Shown here: in pieces, positions 33,683 to 42,617 of the stretch
How the letters are laid out: every line of letters begins with the position of its first letter
Position numbering within the stretch: position 1 is the stretch's first letter
Assembly: GCF_965219715.1 (NCBI RefSeq)
Contig: NZ_OZ244785.1
Span: forward strand, 2,170,001-2,234,000
Source of the DNA: Bacterioplanoides sp965219715
GTDB lineage: Bacteria; Pseudomonadota; Gammaproteobacteria; Pseudomonadales; Oceanobacteraceae
DNA length: 64,000 nucleotides
Direction of reading: 5' to 3'
Made by a program: the position numbers and the translations under genes
The notes under the pieces: generated by a model
What the model was told of the DNA's origin: nothing
The model's input: the letters and a program-made list of their open reading frames with translations, nothing else
Database searches by the model: none

Positions 33683-34372
33683 TTATGCATCCCCCAGAAT
33701 GGCGTGAACACGATCATCATTCAGCTCTTCACCGTCCATCGCCAGCAGCGATACCCAGTGTCGGGTTTTACCATTCTCGTTGGTGTGGTCCACTTTAAAA
33801 CGAATCAGCCCGGCATAGGGAATGGCTAGGCGGTTCATTGCCTGGGGATCGAGCTTGAGCAGGTATTGCGTCAGCACCCGCATCACACCACCGTGATTGA
33901 CCAGCAGCACATGTTGTCCCTGATACTCCTCCAGCAACTGCTTCCAGGCAGCAACAATCCGCTGCTGAAATTCCGGCACAGGTTCGCCATTCGGAGCACA
34001 GAATTCCAGAGGCTGTTGCCACATTTTCTGTGCCTGATGGGAGTGCTGTTTAAACACTTCATCGACTGGTTTATTTTCCCAGTCGCCGTAATCAATTTCC
34101 TGCCAGTCAGTCACTTCAGTACAAGGCAACGCCCGATCGTTCGCCAGCCAATGCGCACTTTCGCTACAACGCTGTAATGGCGATGTGATGATGTGTTGCC
34201 AGTTGTGCCGATGTTTTTTTACGCGCGCCTGAAACTGACGTTTGCCGGTTTCGGTTAACGGCAAATTCACCCGACCGCGAAATACGTTGCCGCCGTCCGG
34301 TTCGCCATGGCGAATCAGATCAATATAAGTCGTTGATACATCGCTGCTTGCTACTGCCTTTACATCAGACAT
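33683..34372 (-). CDS. cobC: Alpha-ribazole phosphatase (CobC, histidine phosphatase family)
   Basis: About 229 residues of the phosphoglycerate-mutase-like histidine phosphatase family, which removes phosphate from alpha-ribazole-5'-phosphate or from the final cobalamin phosphate. The catalytic motif is YIDLIRHGEPDGG, with LLVNHGGVMRVL near residue 155. A longer reading from 34408 is possible; the ATG at 34372, just after the cobT stop, is preferred because family members start near the RHG motif. It lies between cobT and cobS, supporting the cobalamin role over other phosphatase roles. Confidence 0.9.
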   Translation of the reverse strand: MSDVKAVASSDVSTTYIDLIRHGEPDGGNVFRGRVNLPLTETGKRQFQARVKKHRHNWQHIITSPLQRCSESAHWLANDRALPCTEVTDWQEIDYGDWENKPVDEVFKQHSHQAQKMWQQPLEFCAPNGEPVPEFQQRIVAAWKQLLEEYQGQHVLLVNHGGVMRVLTQYLLKLDPQAMNRLAIPYAGLIRFKVDHTNENGKTRHWVSLLAMDGEELNDDRVHAILGDA

Positions 34373-34373
34373 A

Positions 34374-35432
34374 TCAGTTGTCAGCCCCTGAGACATTGGC
34401 CTGGGCAAACGTTGCCATTTGATTGTGTAATGCCAGCGCCTGGCGAATCAGGCTGATTGCCACCCCGGCGCCGGAACCTTCGCCCAAACGCATCCCCAGA
34501 TCCAGTAACGGCGTGGCCCCCAGGCCAGCCAGCAAGGATTTATGGCCCGGTTCTGCCGAACCATGACTGAACAACATCCATTCACGCACCGATGGGTTTA
34601 ACTTCACCGCCAGCAGCGCTGCACTGCTGGCAATAAAGCCATCAACCAACACCGGAATGCCACATTGTGCGGCGCGGATATAGGCACCCGCGATCGCACC
34701 AATCTCAAAGCCACCGAGTTGCACCAGCGCATCGAGTGGTTCAGCGTATTGTTGCTGCGCTCGGGCAACACTGGCGACCAGAACTTCACTTTTGTGATCC
34801 AGCGCCTGTCCCTGAACACCGGTTCCCGGCCCCACCAGCTCGGCAACGTTCTGCGACAATAACAATGCCGAAACACAACTGGCGGCTGAGGTGTTACCAA
34901 TCCCCATTTCACCGGCAATAAATAAATCGCAGCCAGATTGTTTTAACCGATCAACCTGATCTGAGCCGATGGCTAGTGCCTGCTCTGCCTGTTGTTGTGA
35001 CATCGCAGGCTGCTGAGAAAAATCGGCAGTGCCCGCCGCCACCGGCGAGTGAATCACACCTTCTAACTGATCACAGGGAGTCGCTGTACCGCAATTAACC
35101 ACCGACAGTTCAAACTGATTGACCCGCGATAACACCGAAATGGCGGCACCACCAGCAACGAAGTTTTTCAGCATTTCGACTGTTACCGCTTGTGGAAACG
35201 CAGAGACGCCCTGAGCCACCACACCATGATCAGCGGCAAACACCACACAATGTGGATTGCGGATTTCAGGATTAAGCTGACGCTGGTAAGCGGCCATACG
35301 GGTAGCCAGTTGTTCCAGCTGGCCCAATGCACCGGGTGGTTTCGTCAGTTGATTCTGATGCTCCCAGGCCTGTGCCAGACTGGTTTCGTCGATATCAGCA
35401 GCGGCAGCCTGCCACCAGGATTGTGTAGTCAT
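34374..35432 (-). CDS. cobT: Nicotinate-nucleotide-dimethylbenzimidazole phosphoribosyltransferase (CobT)
   Basis: A 352-residue cytoplasmic enzyme activating the lower ligand base (dimethylbenzimidazole) to alpha-ribazole-5'-phosphate. Family segments are clear: LTKPPGALGQLEQLATRMAA, CVVFAADHGVVAQGVSAFPQ, GEMGIGNTSAASCVSALLL, and the final LGEGSGAGVAISLIRQAL. It overlaps or abuts the cobC phosphatase start. The upstream gap to cobU is about 95 bp. Confidence 0.95.
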   Translation of the reverse strand: MTTQSWWQAAAADIDETSLAQAWEHQNQLTKPPGALGQLEQLATRMAAYQRQLNPEIRNPHCVVFAADHGVVAQGVSAFPQAVTVEMLKNFVAGGAAISVLSRVNQFELSVVNCGTATPCDQLEGVIHSPVAAGTADFSQQPAMSQQQAEQALAIGSDQVDRLKQSGCDLFIAGEMGIGNTSAASCVSALLLSQNVAELVGPGTGVQGQALDHKSEVLVASVARAQQQYAEPLDALVQLGGFEIGAIAGAYIRAAQCGIPVLVDGFIASSAALLAVKLNPSVREWMLFSHGSAEPGHKSLLAGLGATPLLDLGMRLGEGSGAGVAISLIRQALALHNQMATFAQANVSGADN

Positions 35433-35526
35433 AGCGATACGTCTTTTATAAATAATTCTTTTATGTGGCTTTTCTATCGGTTGTTTTTATCAGCAATAAT
35501 TTGCCGGCCGTACTATCAGGCAGCCA

Positions 35527-36117
35527 TTAATCAGACAACAGATGTAATGGTGGACTGGCGGCACTCGACTGCGCCTTGCCATTACGCTTCAGCGCCATGG
35601 GTAATCCGGCAACCACCAGGGTGACATCATTAGCCAGAGCAGCGATATCCTGGTGCAACCAACCGGATTCATCGACAAACCGACGGCTCAACTCGCCCAT
35701 AGGGACAACTCCCTGTCCCACCTCGTTACTCACCAGAATAACCCGTTGTTTCATGCTGCTCAGCTGCTGCAATAACTGCTGTTTTTGTTGCGGCCAGCAT
35801 TGATCATCATCCGCCAGCAAACAATTGGTAACCCACAGGGTCAGGCAGTCCACCAGAACCACAGCATCCGGATGACTGCTCTGAATATCCGCCAGGCATT
35901 GTGCCAGATCGATACTCTCTTCCCGGGTAAACCAGTGAGCCGGACGATCATCACGATGGCGCTTGATACGATCGGACATCTCACCATCACCGGCAAATGC
36001 CGTTGCAACATAGACCACAGGGGAATGGCCCAATTGCTCGGCACGACTTGTCTGCTGTTCGCCATAGCGGCTTTTGCCAGAACGGGCGCCGCCCAAAACC
36101 AACTCAATCGCGTTCAT
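35527..36117 (-). CDS. cobU: Adenosylcobinamide kinase / guanylyltransferase (CobU/CobP)
   Basis: A 196-residue bifunctional enzyme phosphorylating adenosylcobinamide and adding GMP. The P-loop GGARSGKSRYGEQQ stands at the N-terminus, the segment HRDDRPAHWFTREE carries the guanylylated His region, and VSNEVGQGVVPMGELSRRFV is the family end motif. ATG at 36117 (MNAIELVLGG) is preferred to a TTG just upstream. First gene of the cobU-cobT-cobC-cobS run on the minus strand. The presence of this enzyme means the organism can salvage cobinamide. Confidence 0.95.
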   Translation of the reverse strand: MNAIELVLGGARSGKSRYGEQQTSRAEQLGHSPVVYVATAFAGDGEMSDRIKRHRDDRPAHWFTREESIDLAQCLADIQSSHPDAVVLVDCLTLWVTNCLLADDDQCWPQQKQQLLQQLSSMKQRVILVSNEVGQGVVPMGELSRRFVDESGWLHQDIAALANDVTLVVAGLPMALKRNGKAQSSAASPPLHLLSD

Positions 36118-36175
36118 GTGCAAATAACTGATCTATAGTTAAAACATGGATTTAACCACAAAAGAGAGCGGATTG

Positions 36176-36529
36176 ATGACTACAGAGCGAACCCCTTCGA
36201 CCAAAGAGCAACGCATGCATCCTCGCTGGACGCTGAAAAGCACGGTCAGTGTGTTCGAACATGGCAGTAAAGAATATCTGGGATTACTGGTCGACTGCTC
36301 CGAAACCGGCATTATGATTTCCAGTTATGAGCCGTTGCCTCCCGGCACTACCTTCGAGCTCGATCTGGTTGATATTCCGCCCAATATTGACGGTCGCCGC
36401 ACCGGTAACTGTGTTGCCGAAGTGGTATGGAGCGACAAGCTGACTCCCAGCCTGTACGGCAACGGCTGCACCATCAGCGGCGCGACCGACATGCTGAAAA
36501 CCATGATGAAAAGTTACAGCCACAGCTGA
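36176..36529 (+). CDS. PilZ-domain protein (putative c-di-GMP receptor)
   Basis: A 117-residue PilZ-like protein. The first c-di-GMP motif RxxxR is only partly visible (QRMHPRWTLK; the Arg spacing is not textbook), but the second, D/NxSxxG, appears as DCSETGIMI. The length fits a single PilZ domain. The ATG at 36176 has AGAG upstream and gives a compact protein; an ATG at 36146 lacks a ribosome site. Binding c-di-GMP is plausible given the LapD and GGDEF genes elsewhere in the window. The degenerate first motif lowers certainty. Confidence 0.75.
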   Translation: MTTERTPSTKEQRMHPRWTLKSTVSVFEHGSKEYLGLLVDCSETGIMISSYEPLPPGTTFELDLVDIPPNIDGRRTGNCVAEVVWSDKLTPSLYGNGCTISGATDMLKTMMKSYSHS

Positions 36530-36604
36530 TCGGCTATCACACCGTTTCCGCCTGATTGAATCTGCCTTACACTGCGCCTGTTGAATTCAGCAGCAGGCCT
36601 TTCA

Positions 36605-37564
36605 ATGACACCCGCAACACCTTCCGCCCACGCCTCCGGCATAAGCGCCACTAAACACACACCACTGCAGTTTGGTGTTGATCTTGGAGGCACCAAAACT
36701 GAAATCATCGCCCTTGATCAACAGGGAAATACATTACTGCGACGCCGCACGGCGACACCCGCCGATAGCTACCAGAAAATCGTCAGCAATATCGCCGCTA
36801 TGGTGCGCCAGGCAGCAACAGAGGTGAATGCCGAATACACTCTGGGAATTGGCATTCCCGGAGCCATCAGTCCGGCAACAGGTTTGGTAAAAAACGCCAA
36901 CACCGTGTGTCTGATTGGCCAGGATTTACAGGGAGATCTGGAACGGGCGCTGGGACATGCCGTTATCATCGCCAACGATGCGGATTGTTTTGCCTTGTCA
37001 GAAGCCACCGACGGAGCCGCCGCTGGTTTAACTTCCGTATTTGCCGTGATTATTGGCACTGGCTGTGGCGGAGGCTGGGTCATCAACGGTGGTCTGGTCA
37101 GTGGCCCGAATGCCATCAGCGGTGAGTGGGGTCACAACCCACTGTTATGGCGAGAGGAGCAGGATTCAGAAATTGCCTGTTATTGCGGCCAATCGGGCTG
37201 CATCGAAACATTATTGTCCGGCCCCGGATTGCGTCAGCAAGCGGAGAAAGAAACCGGCATCCTGCAAACTGCTGAAGCATGGTATACACAGGCACAGCAA
37301 GGCGATTCCCAGGCACAACAAGTGATGAACAATTACCATCGCCGCCTGGCAAAAGCGCTGTCGGGCGTAATCAATACGCTCGATCCACACGCTATTGTAC
37401 TGGGTGGCGGGGTGTCGAATATCGACTCGATTTATCAGCAGGTACCAAAGATCTGGGGGGAGTTTGTCTTCTCAGACACAGTAACAACACCACTGTTAAA
37501 AGCCAGATACGGCGACTCCAGTGGTGTCCGTGGCGCCGCCTGGCTGGGGGCTGCGGTAAAATAA
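36605..37564 (+). CDS. ROK-family sugar kinase
   Basis: A 319-residue ROK kinase that phosphorylates a hexose or amino sugar. Seen: phosphate loop FGVDLGGTKTEIIALD, GIGIPGAIS, ANDADCFALSEA, the GTGCGGGWVING glycine loop, the conserved GEWGHNPL, and the zinc motif CYCGQSGCIETLLSG. The ATG at 36605 follows AGG; a TTG 24 bases upstream is less likely. Related members include fructokinase (Mak), glucokinase and N-acetylglucosamine kinase, and the substrate cannot be fixed. The nearby ampD gene makes cell-wall sugar recycling worth considering, but this is speculation. Confidence 0.9.
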   Translation: MTPATPSAHASGISATKHTPLQFGVDLGGTKTEIIALDQQGNTLLRRRTATPADSYQKIVSNIAAMVRQAATEVNAEYTLGIGIPGAISPATGLVKNANTVCLIGQDLQGDLERALGHAVIIANDADCFALSEATDGAAAGLTSVFAVIIGTGCGGGWVINGGLVSGPNAISGEWGHNPLLWREEQDSEIACYCGQSGCIETLLSGPGLRQQAEKETGILQTAEAWYTQAQQGDSQAQQVMNNYHRRLAKALSGVINTLDPHAIVLGGGVSNIDSIYQQVPKIWGEFVFSDTVTTPLLKARYGDSSGVRGAAWLGAAVK

Positions 37565-37630
37565 CGCGGATAATGAATATATTTTCTCATGAACACACTG
37601 CAACACAGTTCAGAGGGAAATAGATCATCG

Positions 37631-38506
37631 TCAAAGCAGCCAGCCACCGATAGTGGCAAACGCAATCACCACCATCCAGATCGACATACTGCGCAGATGC
37701 AGATAATGCCATTCCTTTAACTCGGCCACGGCGGATTCAGCATCTTCATCAACCCGGTGCCATTCTTTTTCTTCACCGTTGTGGGTTAAAGAGCTGCAGG
37801 CAACCTGATACAACACTTCGGCACTGCTGGCCTGGGTTTGCCACAGGAAACGCTGCCATACTGGCAACGCACGCATAAAGTTTCCGGCCAGGCCAAACGT
37901 CAGTCCTAATAACCGCGCCGGAATCCATTCGAGAAAATGCAAATAACGCCAGGCTTTGGCATCACAATCACTGGCACGAGCGTATTGCACACTGAACCAG
38001 GCTAGCAACACTCCAGCCACGTCAGCTACCATGTACCAGAACACCATCAGAAAGAAATATTCGAACCAGCGGTGCAATAACACTTTAATGACCTGAACGT
38101 TTAACGTGCTGACGTCGTCTGTGATATCAATTTCCGGCACCGCCAGATATTGCTCGGCGCAACGATAAGCGCCCTGCGTATCTCCACGTTCCAGATCTTT
38201 TACATAAGCCTCAAAGTGACGCTCAAAGCTGATGTGGGATAACACATACAGTAACAGCGCAACTTCCAGAATCGCCGCCCACAAACCCCAGCTGAATTGT
38301 TCAAGAAAGAAAAACGCTGCAGCACCAGCCACCGTTGGCACAATAACCAGCCAGAAGTATTTCAGATGACGGGGCAAGCGACCAAAAAATCCGCGCTTTA
38401 ACCAGAAAGACAACCAGCCACGAAAGCTGCGGCTTTGCGAACTGCGCCGAGGCAGGGTCAGGTTGTTCTGCAAAAACAAGGCAATAAACACAATCAAAAA
38501 CTTCAT
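37631..38506 (-). CDS. ampE: AmpE-like inner-membrane protein
   Basis: A 291-residue membrane protein of the AmpE family, long linked with AmpD in beta-lactamase regulation through peptidoglycan recycling, though the exact role is unclear. It begins MKFLIVFIALFLQNNL and has several hydrophobic segments; the WYMVADVAGVLLAWF and SIWMVVIAFATIGGWLL parts are membrane helices. It is 30 bp downstream of ampD on the same strand, the classic ampDE operon order. Confidence 0.88.
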   Translation of the reverse strand: MKFLIVFIALFLQNNLTLPRRSSQSRSFRGWLSFWLKRGFFGRLPRHLKYFWLVIVPTVAGAAAFFFLEQFSWGLWAAILEVALLLYVLSHISFERHFEAYVKDLERGDTQGAYRCAEQYLAVPEIDITDDVSTLNVQVIKVLLHRWFEYFFLMVFWYMVADVAGVLLAWFSVQYARASDCDAKAWRYLHFLEWIPARLLGLTFGLAGNFMRALPVWQRFLWQTQASSAEVLYQVACSSLTHNGEEKEWHRVDEDAESAVAELKEWHYLHLRSMSIWMVVIAFATIGGWLL

Positions 38507-38536
38507 CAGGCTTCCTTCTTGATCTCTGTCTGCTGG

Positions 38537-39094
38537 TTATCGGTTAATGGCTGGAGCGCTGATACTGCGCCGGTAGGCTGGCCAGTCAAACGCCGGGCCC
38601 GGATCTGTTTTTCGTCCCGGAGCAATATGCTCATGCCCGGTAATCCGCTCAGCGGTAATGCCCGGGTAACAAGCCATCAACGCGCGGGTCACTTCGGCAA
38701 GTACCAGATATTGCTCGGCACTATAGGGTTTATCATCACAACCCTCCAGCTCTATACCAATAGAATAGTCGTTGCAGTTATCACGTCCGGCAAAGCGCGA
38801 AACTCCGGCATGCCAGGCTCTGTCATCAAAATTAACAAACTGAACAATATGTCCGGTGCGCTCAATCAATAAATGACTGGATACCTGCAGTTCAGCAATT
38901 TCTCTGAAATAAGGGTGATCATCGGCTGTCAGGCGATTCTGAAAAAACTGCTGAACATAACCACCACCAAACTGACCGGGTGGCAAACTGATGTTATGAA
39001 TAACTAATAAAGACACTTCATTTTCAGGCCTGACGCCATAATTGGGTGAAGGCAGCCATTGAGCCTGCTGCAACAATCCATTTTCAATTTTCAT
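38537..39094 (-). CDS. ampD: N-acetyl-anhydromuramyl-L-alanine amidase AmpD
   Basis: A 185-residue cytoplasmic zinc amidase that cuts anhydromuropeptides in peptidoglycan recycling. Zinc ligands are seen as His in LLVIHNISLPPG (about residue 33), His in ITGHEHIAPGRKTDPG (about 154), and Asp in the same motif. The PGQFGGGYVQQFF segment is AmpD-typical. Length matches E. coli AmpD (183). It forms an operon with ampE. Its loss typically derepresses ampC, but no ampC is in the window. Confidence 0.95.
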   Translation of the reverse strand: MKIENGLLQQAQWLPSPNYGVRPENEVSLLVIHNISLPPGQFGGGYVQQFFQNRLTADDHPYFREIAELQVSSHLLIERTGHIVQFVNFDDRAWHAGVSRFAGRDNCNDYSIGIELEGCDDKPYSAEQYLVLAEVTRALMACYPGITAERITGHEHIAPGRKTDPGPAFDWPAYRRSISAPAINR

Positions 39095-39285
39095 AACACT
39101 CAGCCAGTTTTATCTGGCCATACTCTAAGTCAATTTCTCCGACATAAACAGCAACAGCAAGGCTTTCTACATCACTGCAAAGGAATCTATCCGCACGGTC
39201 AAAAAAGTAGTTTCCCGCATTGGCTTAGCGGAATTGCAGGGATATAGTGTGGAATCACTAAAAATAAATGAAAAAGGAGCTGTGG

Positions 39286-40653
39286 ATGGAAGCACTCAAC
39301 AATCTGATCAGTCAGATCAATGCTTTTGTTTGGGGGCCCCCAATGTTGGGGATGCTGGGCGTAACCGGTGTACTGCTGACCGTTGGTATGGTGTTTATGC
39401 CCTGGCGCAAAGTGGGTTACGGCTTCCGTCAGTTATTCTCCGATCAGAATGACAGCGAACGTGGTGACGTTAAACCATTTAACGCATTAATGACTGCCAT
39501 GTCAGCGACTGTCGGTACCGGTAACATCGCCGGTGTTGCCACGGCAATTGCTCTGGGTGGCCCGGGTGCCATCTTCTATATGTGGGTGATTGCATTATTC
39601 GGTATGGCAACCAAATACGCCGAAGCGGTGTGTGCCGTGACCTACCGTGAAGTGGATGCCAATGGCAAACACGTTGGTGGTCCGATGTATTACCTGCGCA
39701 ATGGTGTTGGCGAGTTCGCTCCGGAAATGGGTAAAACGCTGGGGGTGCTGTTCGCGATCTTCGGTGCGGTTGCTGCCTTTGGTATCGGCAACGCGGTTCA
39801 GGTGAATTCCATGGCCGCGGTATTGGACGACAGCTTCAGTATTCCAACCTGGGTAACCGGTGTCATCGTTGCCGTGCTGGTTGGTGTTGTTGTACTGGGC
39901 GGCATCAAGCGTATTGGTGATGTGGCCGGTAAACTGGTTCCGGCAATGATCGTACTGTACGTTGGTGCATCGATTGTGATTCTGCTGATGAATGCCAGCG
40001 AAATTCCAAATGCCTTTGCCATGATCTTTAAATACGCGTTTGAACCAGTGGCAGCCGCAGGTGGATTTGCCGGCGCAGCCGTTGCAGCCGCCATCCGTTT
40101 TGGTGTGGCTCGTGGTGTTTTCTCTAACGAAGCCGGTCTGGGTTCTGCCGCTATCGCACACGCAGCAGCAAAAACCAATAACCCGGTACAGCAAGGTGTC
40201 ATCGCGATGCTGGGTACCTTTATTGATACCATCATTGTTTGCACCATGACTGCTCTGGTAATTCTGACTTCAGGAGCCTGGATGGCGACAGGTGCTGATG
40301 GTGCAGGCCTGACGGGGGCGGTATTAACTTCCGAAGCCTTCTCCAGCACAATTGCCGGCGGCAATTATGTGGTAACAGTGGCTCTGGCGGTCTTTGCTTT
40401 CACGACCATTCTTGGCTGGTCTTACTACGGTGAGCGTTGCTGGCAGTACCTGTTCAGCGAGAAAACCCTGATCATCTATCGTGCAATCTTTGTACTGGCG
40501 ATCCTGGCGTTTGCCAATGTAAAAGTCGACTTCGTCTGGAACCTCTCAGACACCCTGAATGGTCTGATGGCTATTCCGAACCTGGTTGGTCTGCTGTTAC
40601 TGGCACCTATGGTGTTTAAAGTAACCCGCGAGCATTTCGCTAAGAACGACTGA
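39286..40653 (+). CDS. Sodium:alanine/glycine symporter (AGCS family)
   Basis: A 455-residue inner-membrane transporter with about 10-11 hydrophobic helices, of the AGCS family that imports alanine or glycine with Na+. Signatures: FNALMTAMSATVGTGNIAGV, GGPGAIFYMWVIALFGMATK, and RFGVARGVFSNEAGLGSAAI. The ATG at 39286 has GGAG at 7 bases; ATG at 39268 is also in frame but lies before that ribosome site. It is followed by a clear terminator. Substrate preference (alanine or glycine) cannot be read. Confidence 0.93.
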   Translation: MEALNNLISQINAFVWGPPMLGMLGVTGVLLTVGMVFMPWRKVGYGFRQLFSDQNDSERGDVKPFNALMTAMSATVGTGNIAGVATAIALGGPGAIFYMWVIALFGMATKYAEAVCAVTYREVDANGKHVGGPMYYLRNGVGEFAPEMGKTLGVLFAIFGAVAAFGIGNAVQVNSMAAVLDDSFSIPTWVTGVIVAVLVGVVVLGGIKRIGDVAGKLVPAMIVLYVGASIVILLMNASEIPNAFAMIFKYAFEPVAAAGGFAGAAVAAAIRFGVARGVFSNEAGLGSAAIAHAAAKTNNPVQQGVIAMLGTFIDTIIVCTMTALVILTSGAWMATGADGAGLTGAVLTSEAFSSTIAGGNYVVTVALAVFAFTTILGWSYYGERCWQYLFSEKTLIIYRAIFVLAILAFANVKVDFVWNLSDTLNGLMAIPNLVGLLLLAPMVFKVTREHFAKND

Positions 40654-40661
40654 CCTCTTCA

Positions 40662-40689
40662 GCAGGCAGAACTCTTCTGCCTGCTTTTC
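40662..40689 (+). terminator. Rho-independent terminator after the symporter gene
   Basis: GCAGGCAGAA and TTCTGCCTGC flank a 3-base loop, followed by TTTT. It starts 9 bp after the symporter stop. Confidence 0.88.
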
Positions 40690-40776
40690 TCCGATCTTCC
40701 TCTCCTGTGCGATGCAGTAGCCCGACTTTCGGGTTAGAATGCGCGCAATTTTTAGTTTCAAGAAAGAGTTTCCAAC

Positions 40777-41625
40777 ATGGACCTGAGCCTGCACACGTCT
40801 GATATTCACCAAGCCGTGGCCACCGCCTTATCCGAAGACATTGGCACTGGCGATATTACTGCACAACTGATTCCGGCAGAAAATCTGGCTCATGCACGTA
40901 TTATTTGTCGCGAGCGCGCGATCATCGCCGGCATTGACTGGGTTAATGAAGTGTTTCGTCAGCTTGATCCATCCGTGGCTGTTATCTGGCGTGTATCAGA
41001 AGGCCAATGGGTACGCCCGAATCAAACCTTATTTGAACTGAAAGGTTCCGCCCGTTCGTTACTGACCGGTGAGCGCTGTGCATTAAACTTCCTGCAAAGC
41101 CTGTCAGGAACAGCAACATTGTGCCGTTTCTACGCAGATATGGTTGCAGGCACCCAGGTGAAGTTGCTGGATACCCGCAAAACCATTCCGGGCCTGCGCA
41201 TTGCACAAAAATACGCAGTATCCGTGGGTGGATGCTTCAACCATCGCATTGGCTTGTATGATGCTTTCCTGATTAAAGAAAACCACATTATGGCCTGTGG
41301 CGGCATTCAACAAGCCGTTGCCCAGGCACATATCATCGCACCGGGTAAACCGGTAGAAGTGGAAGTCGAAACGTTTGAGCAACTGGATCAGGCCATTGAT
41401 GCCGGTGCGGACATTATTATGCTGGATAACTTCTCACCAATGGCAATGACACAAGCTGTTGAGCATACCCGCAATAAAACCAACGGCCGGGTCAAACTCG
41501 AAGCTTCCGGTGGTATCACTAACGCCAGTCTGCGCAGTTACGCTGAAACCGGTGTCGATTACATTTCAATTGGTGCACTGACTAAAGATTGCAAAGCAGT
41601 TGACCTGTCGATGCGACTGATCTGA
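40777..41625 (+). CDS. nadC: Nicotinate-nucleotide pyrophosphorylase (quinolinate PRTase)
   Basis: A 282-residue cytoplasmic enzyme converting quinolinate and PRPP to nicotinate mononucleotide in de novo NAD synthesis. Seen: ALSEDIGTGDITAQLIPAEN, LNFLQSLSGTATLCRFYADM, LLDTRKTIPGLRIAQKYAVS, KENHIMACGG and VEVETFEQLDQAIDAGADII. Placement next to ampDE and the pilus genes matches the pilABCD-nadC-ampDE block of Pseudomonas. Confidence 0.96.
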   Translation: MDLSLHTSDIHQAVATALSEDIGTGDITAQLIPAENLAHARIICRERAIIAGIDWVNEVFRQLDPSVAVIWRVSEGQWVRPNQTLFELKGSARSLLTGERCALNFLQSLSGTATLCRFYADMVAGTQVKLLDTRKTIPGLRIAQKYAVSVGGCFNHRIGLYDAFLIKENHIMACGGIQQAVAQAHIIAPGKPVEVEVETFEQLDQAIDAGADIIMLDNFSPMAMTQAVEHTRNKTNGRVKLEASGGITNASLRSYAETGVDYISIGALTKDCKAVDLSMRLI

Positions 41626-41695
41626 TTTGGTCTGATTAAAAGCCTACCAACTTTTAAATAACAACAAGTCATAAGAAGAAATAAGAGAGCCAGCT

Positions 41696-42370
41696 ATGTT
41701 GGGATTAACACATTTAAATCGCTATCAGGCATTCGGAATTCACTTTCTGGCGAGCCTGGTGGTCTTTGCCATTCTGACGGCGCTGATCTTTTTTTACTGG
41801 TTCCCCGGCATCTTGCGGGTCGCAGATCCAAGCTGGCAACAAATCCTGATAGTGATTGCTGGCGTTGACCTGGTGCTCGGCCCCGCCCTGACATTGATTG
41901 TCTTCAACCCAGAGAAAAAAAGCTTAAAGATGGATTTATCCATTATTGCAGCTCTTCAGATTGCGGCTTTGGCTTATGGCTCTTACACCGTGCATAACAC
42001 CCGGCCGCTGGCACTGTCTTTATCTTTTCCTGCTGCAGGTTTTGAAATTCTCTACCACGATAAAGTCACACCAGAGCTGGCCGACTTTATTCAGCAAAAC
42101 CCGCTAAGCCAAAAAGCTGCAGGCACAAAACTGTATATCTATACCGGTAAAGCACCATTTGGTGTCGATATCACCAAGCTAACACCTGAAGACCTAACTG
42201 AGCTGCCATCGGACACCTTTGCCAATTGGATGCAAAAGAAAAATGGCGCAGATTTTCTAACAGAAGATATCTATACCTTACCTCTGGGTTTTAATCACTC
42301 ATATCAGGTTAATTTATCAACAACCGGGGAATTAATCGGCTGGAAATCAACCATAAAAACATCAACGTAG
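41696..42370 (+). CDS. TfpX/TfpZ-type pilin accessory protein
   Basis: A 224-residue membrane protein of the TfpX/TfpZ family, accessory factors co-inherited with particular type IV pilin alleles in Pseudomonas and relatives and needed for pilus assembly or pilin display. N-terminal hydrophobic helices cover about residues 15-100 (IHFLASLVVFAILTALIFFY); the rest is periplasmic or cytoplasmic and mixed. The start LGLTHLNRYQAFGIHF and the mid-region AGVDLVLGPALTLIVFNPEK are family-typical. It precedes pilA on the same strand; the 247-bp gap holds inverted repeats and the sigma-54 promoter. Confidence 0.85.
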   Translation: MLGLTHLNRYQAFGIHFLASLVVFAILTALIFFYWFPGILRVADPSWQQILIVIAGVDLVLGPALTLIVFNPEKKSLKMDLSIIAALQIAALAYGSYTVHNTRPLALSLSFPAAGFEILYHDKVTPELADFIQQNPLSQKAAGTKLYIYTGKAPFGVDITKLTPEDLTELPSDTFANWMQKKNGADFLTEDIYTLPLGFNHSYQVNLSTTGELIGWKSTIKTST

Positions 42371-42381
42371 ACACCCGCCGA

Positions 42382-42410
42382 CAGTAAGTGACAAAATTTG
42401 TCACCTACTG
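42382..42410. promoter_or_regulatory. 29-bp inverted repeat upstream of pilA
   Basis: CAGTA-a-GTGACAAA-a-TTTGTCAC-c-TACTG: the 17-bp core is a perfect palindrome and the outer CAGTA/TACTG also pairs. It is centred about 110 bp upstream of the -24 box, in the range used by enhancer-binding proteins such as PilR. There is no T tract after it, so it is not an ordinary terminator for the upstream gene. Confidence 0.65.
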
Positions 42411-42426
42411 CATTAAAACTCCTTCC

Positions 42427-42468
42427 CCCCTGAATCATCAGCAATTGTAAAAACCCTTAATTCAGGGG
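42427..42468. repeat. Second inverted repeat upstream of pilA
   Basis: CCCCTGAAT and ATTCAGGGG form perfect 9-bp arms across 24 bases, between the first palindrome and the sigma-54 promoter. It could be a second activator element or the tail structure of the tfpX transcript. Confidence 0.5.
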
Positions 42469-42498
42469 CCTGCACAGGCTTGCAGAAAAAAAAGAACA

Positions 42499-42515
42499 TT
42501 GGCACACTCTTGGCT
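42499..42515 (+). promoter_or_regulatory. Sigma-54 promoter of pilA
   Basis: TTGGCACACTCTTGGCT shows GG and GC separated by 10 bases, the -24/-12 pattern of RpoN promoters, with the flanking TTGGCAC matching the consensus. Transcription would start near 42525, about 90 bp upstream of pilA. RpoN with PilR controls pilA in Pseudomonas. Confidence 0.85.
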
Positions 42516-42617
42516 ATGTTATTCAACGTAATAACTTATCAGGGAGCTGGCTTGACTCTTAATTGAAAAAGATCAGCCCCGTAATAACAACATCTCACAA
42601 TGAGAGTGGAGAATAGT

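Noticed and set aside
36146..36175. Longer N-terminus for the PilZ-domain gene
   Set aside because: The ATG at 36146 has no ribosome site, while ATG 36176 does and gives a normal single-domain length.
39595..40364. Long open frames antisense to the AGCS symporter
   Set aside because: They lie fully inside a certain membrane-protein gene, and their compositions (His/Asn-rich or Ala/Thr/Pro-rich) are reverse-strand artefacts.
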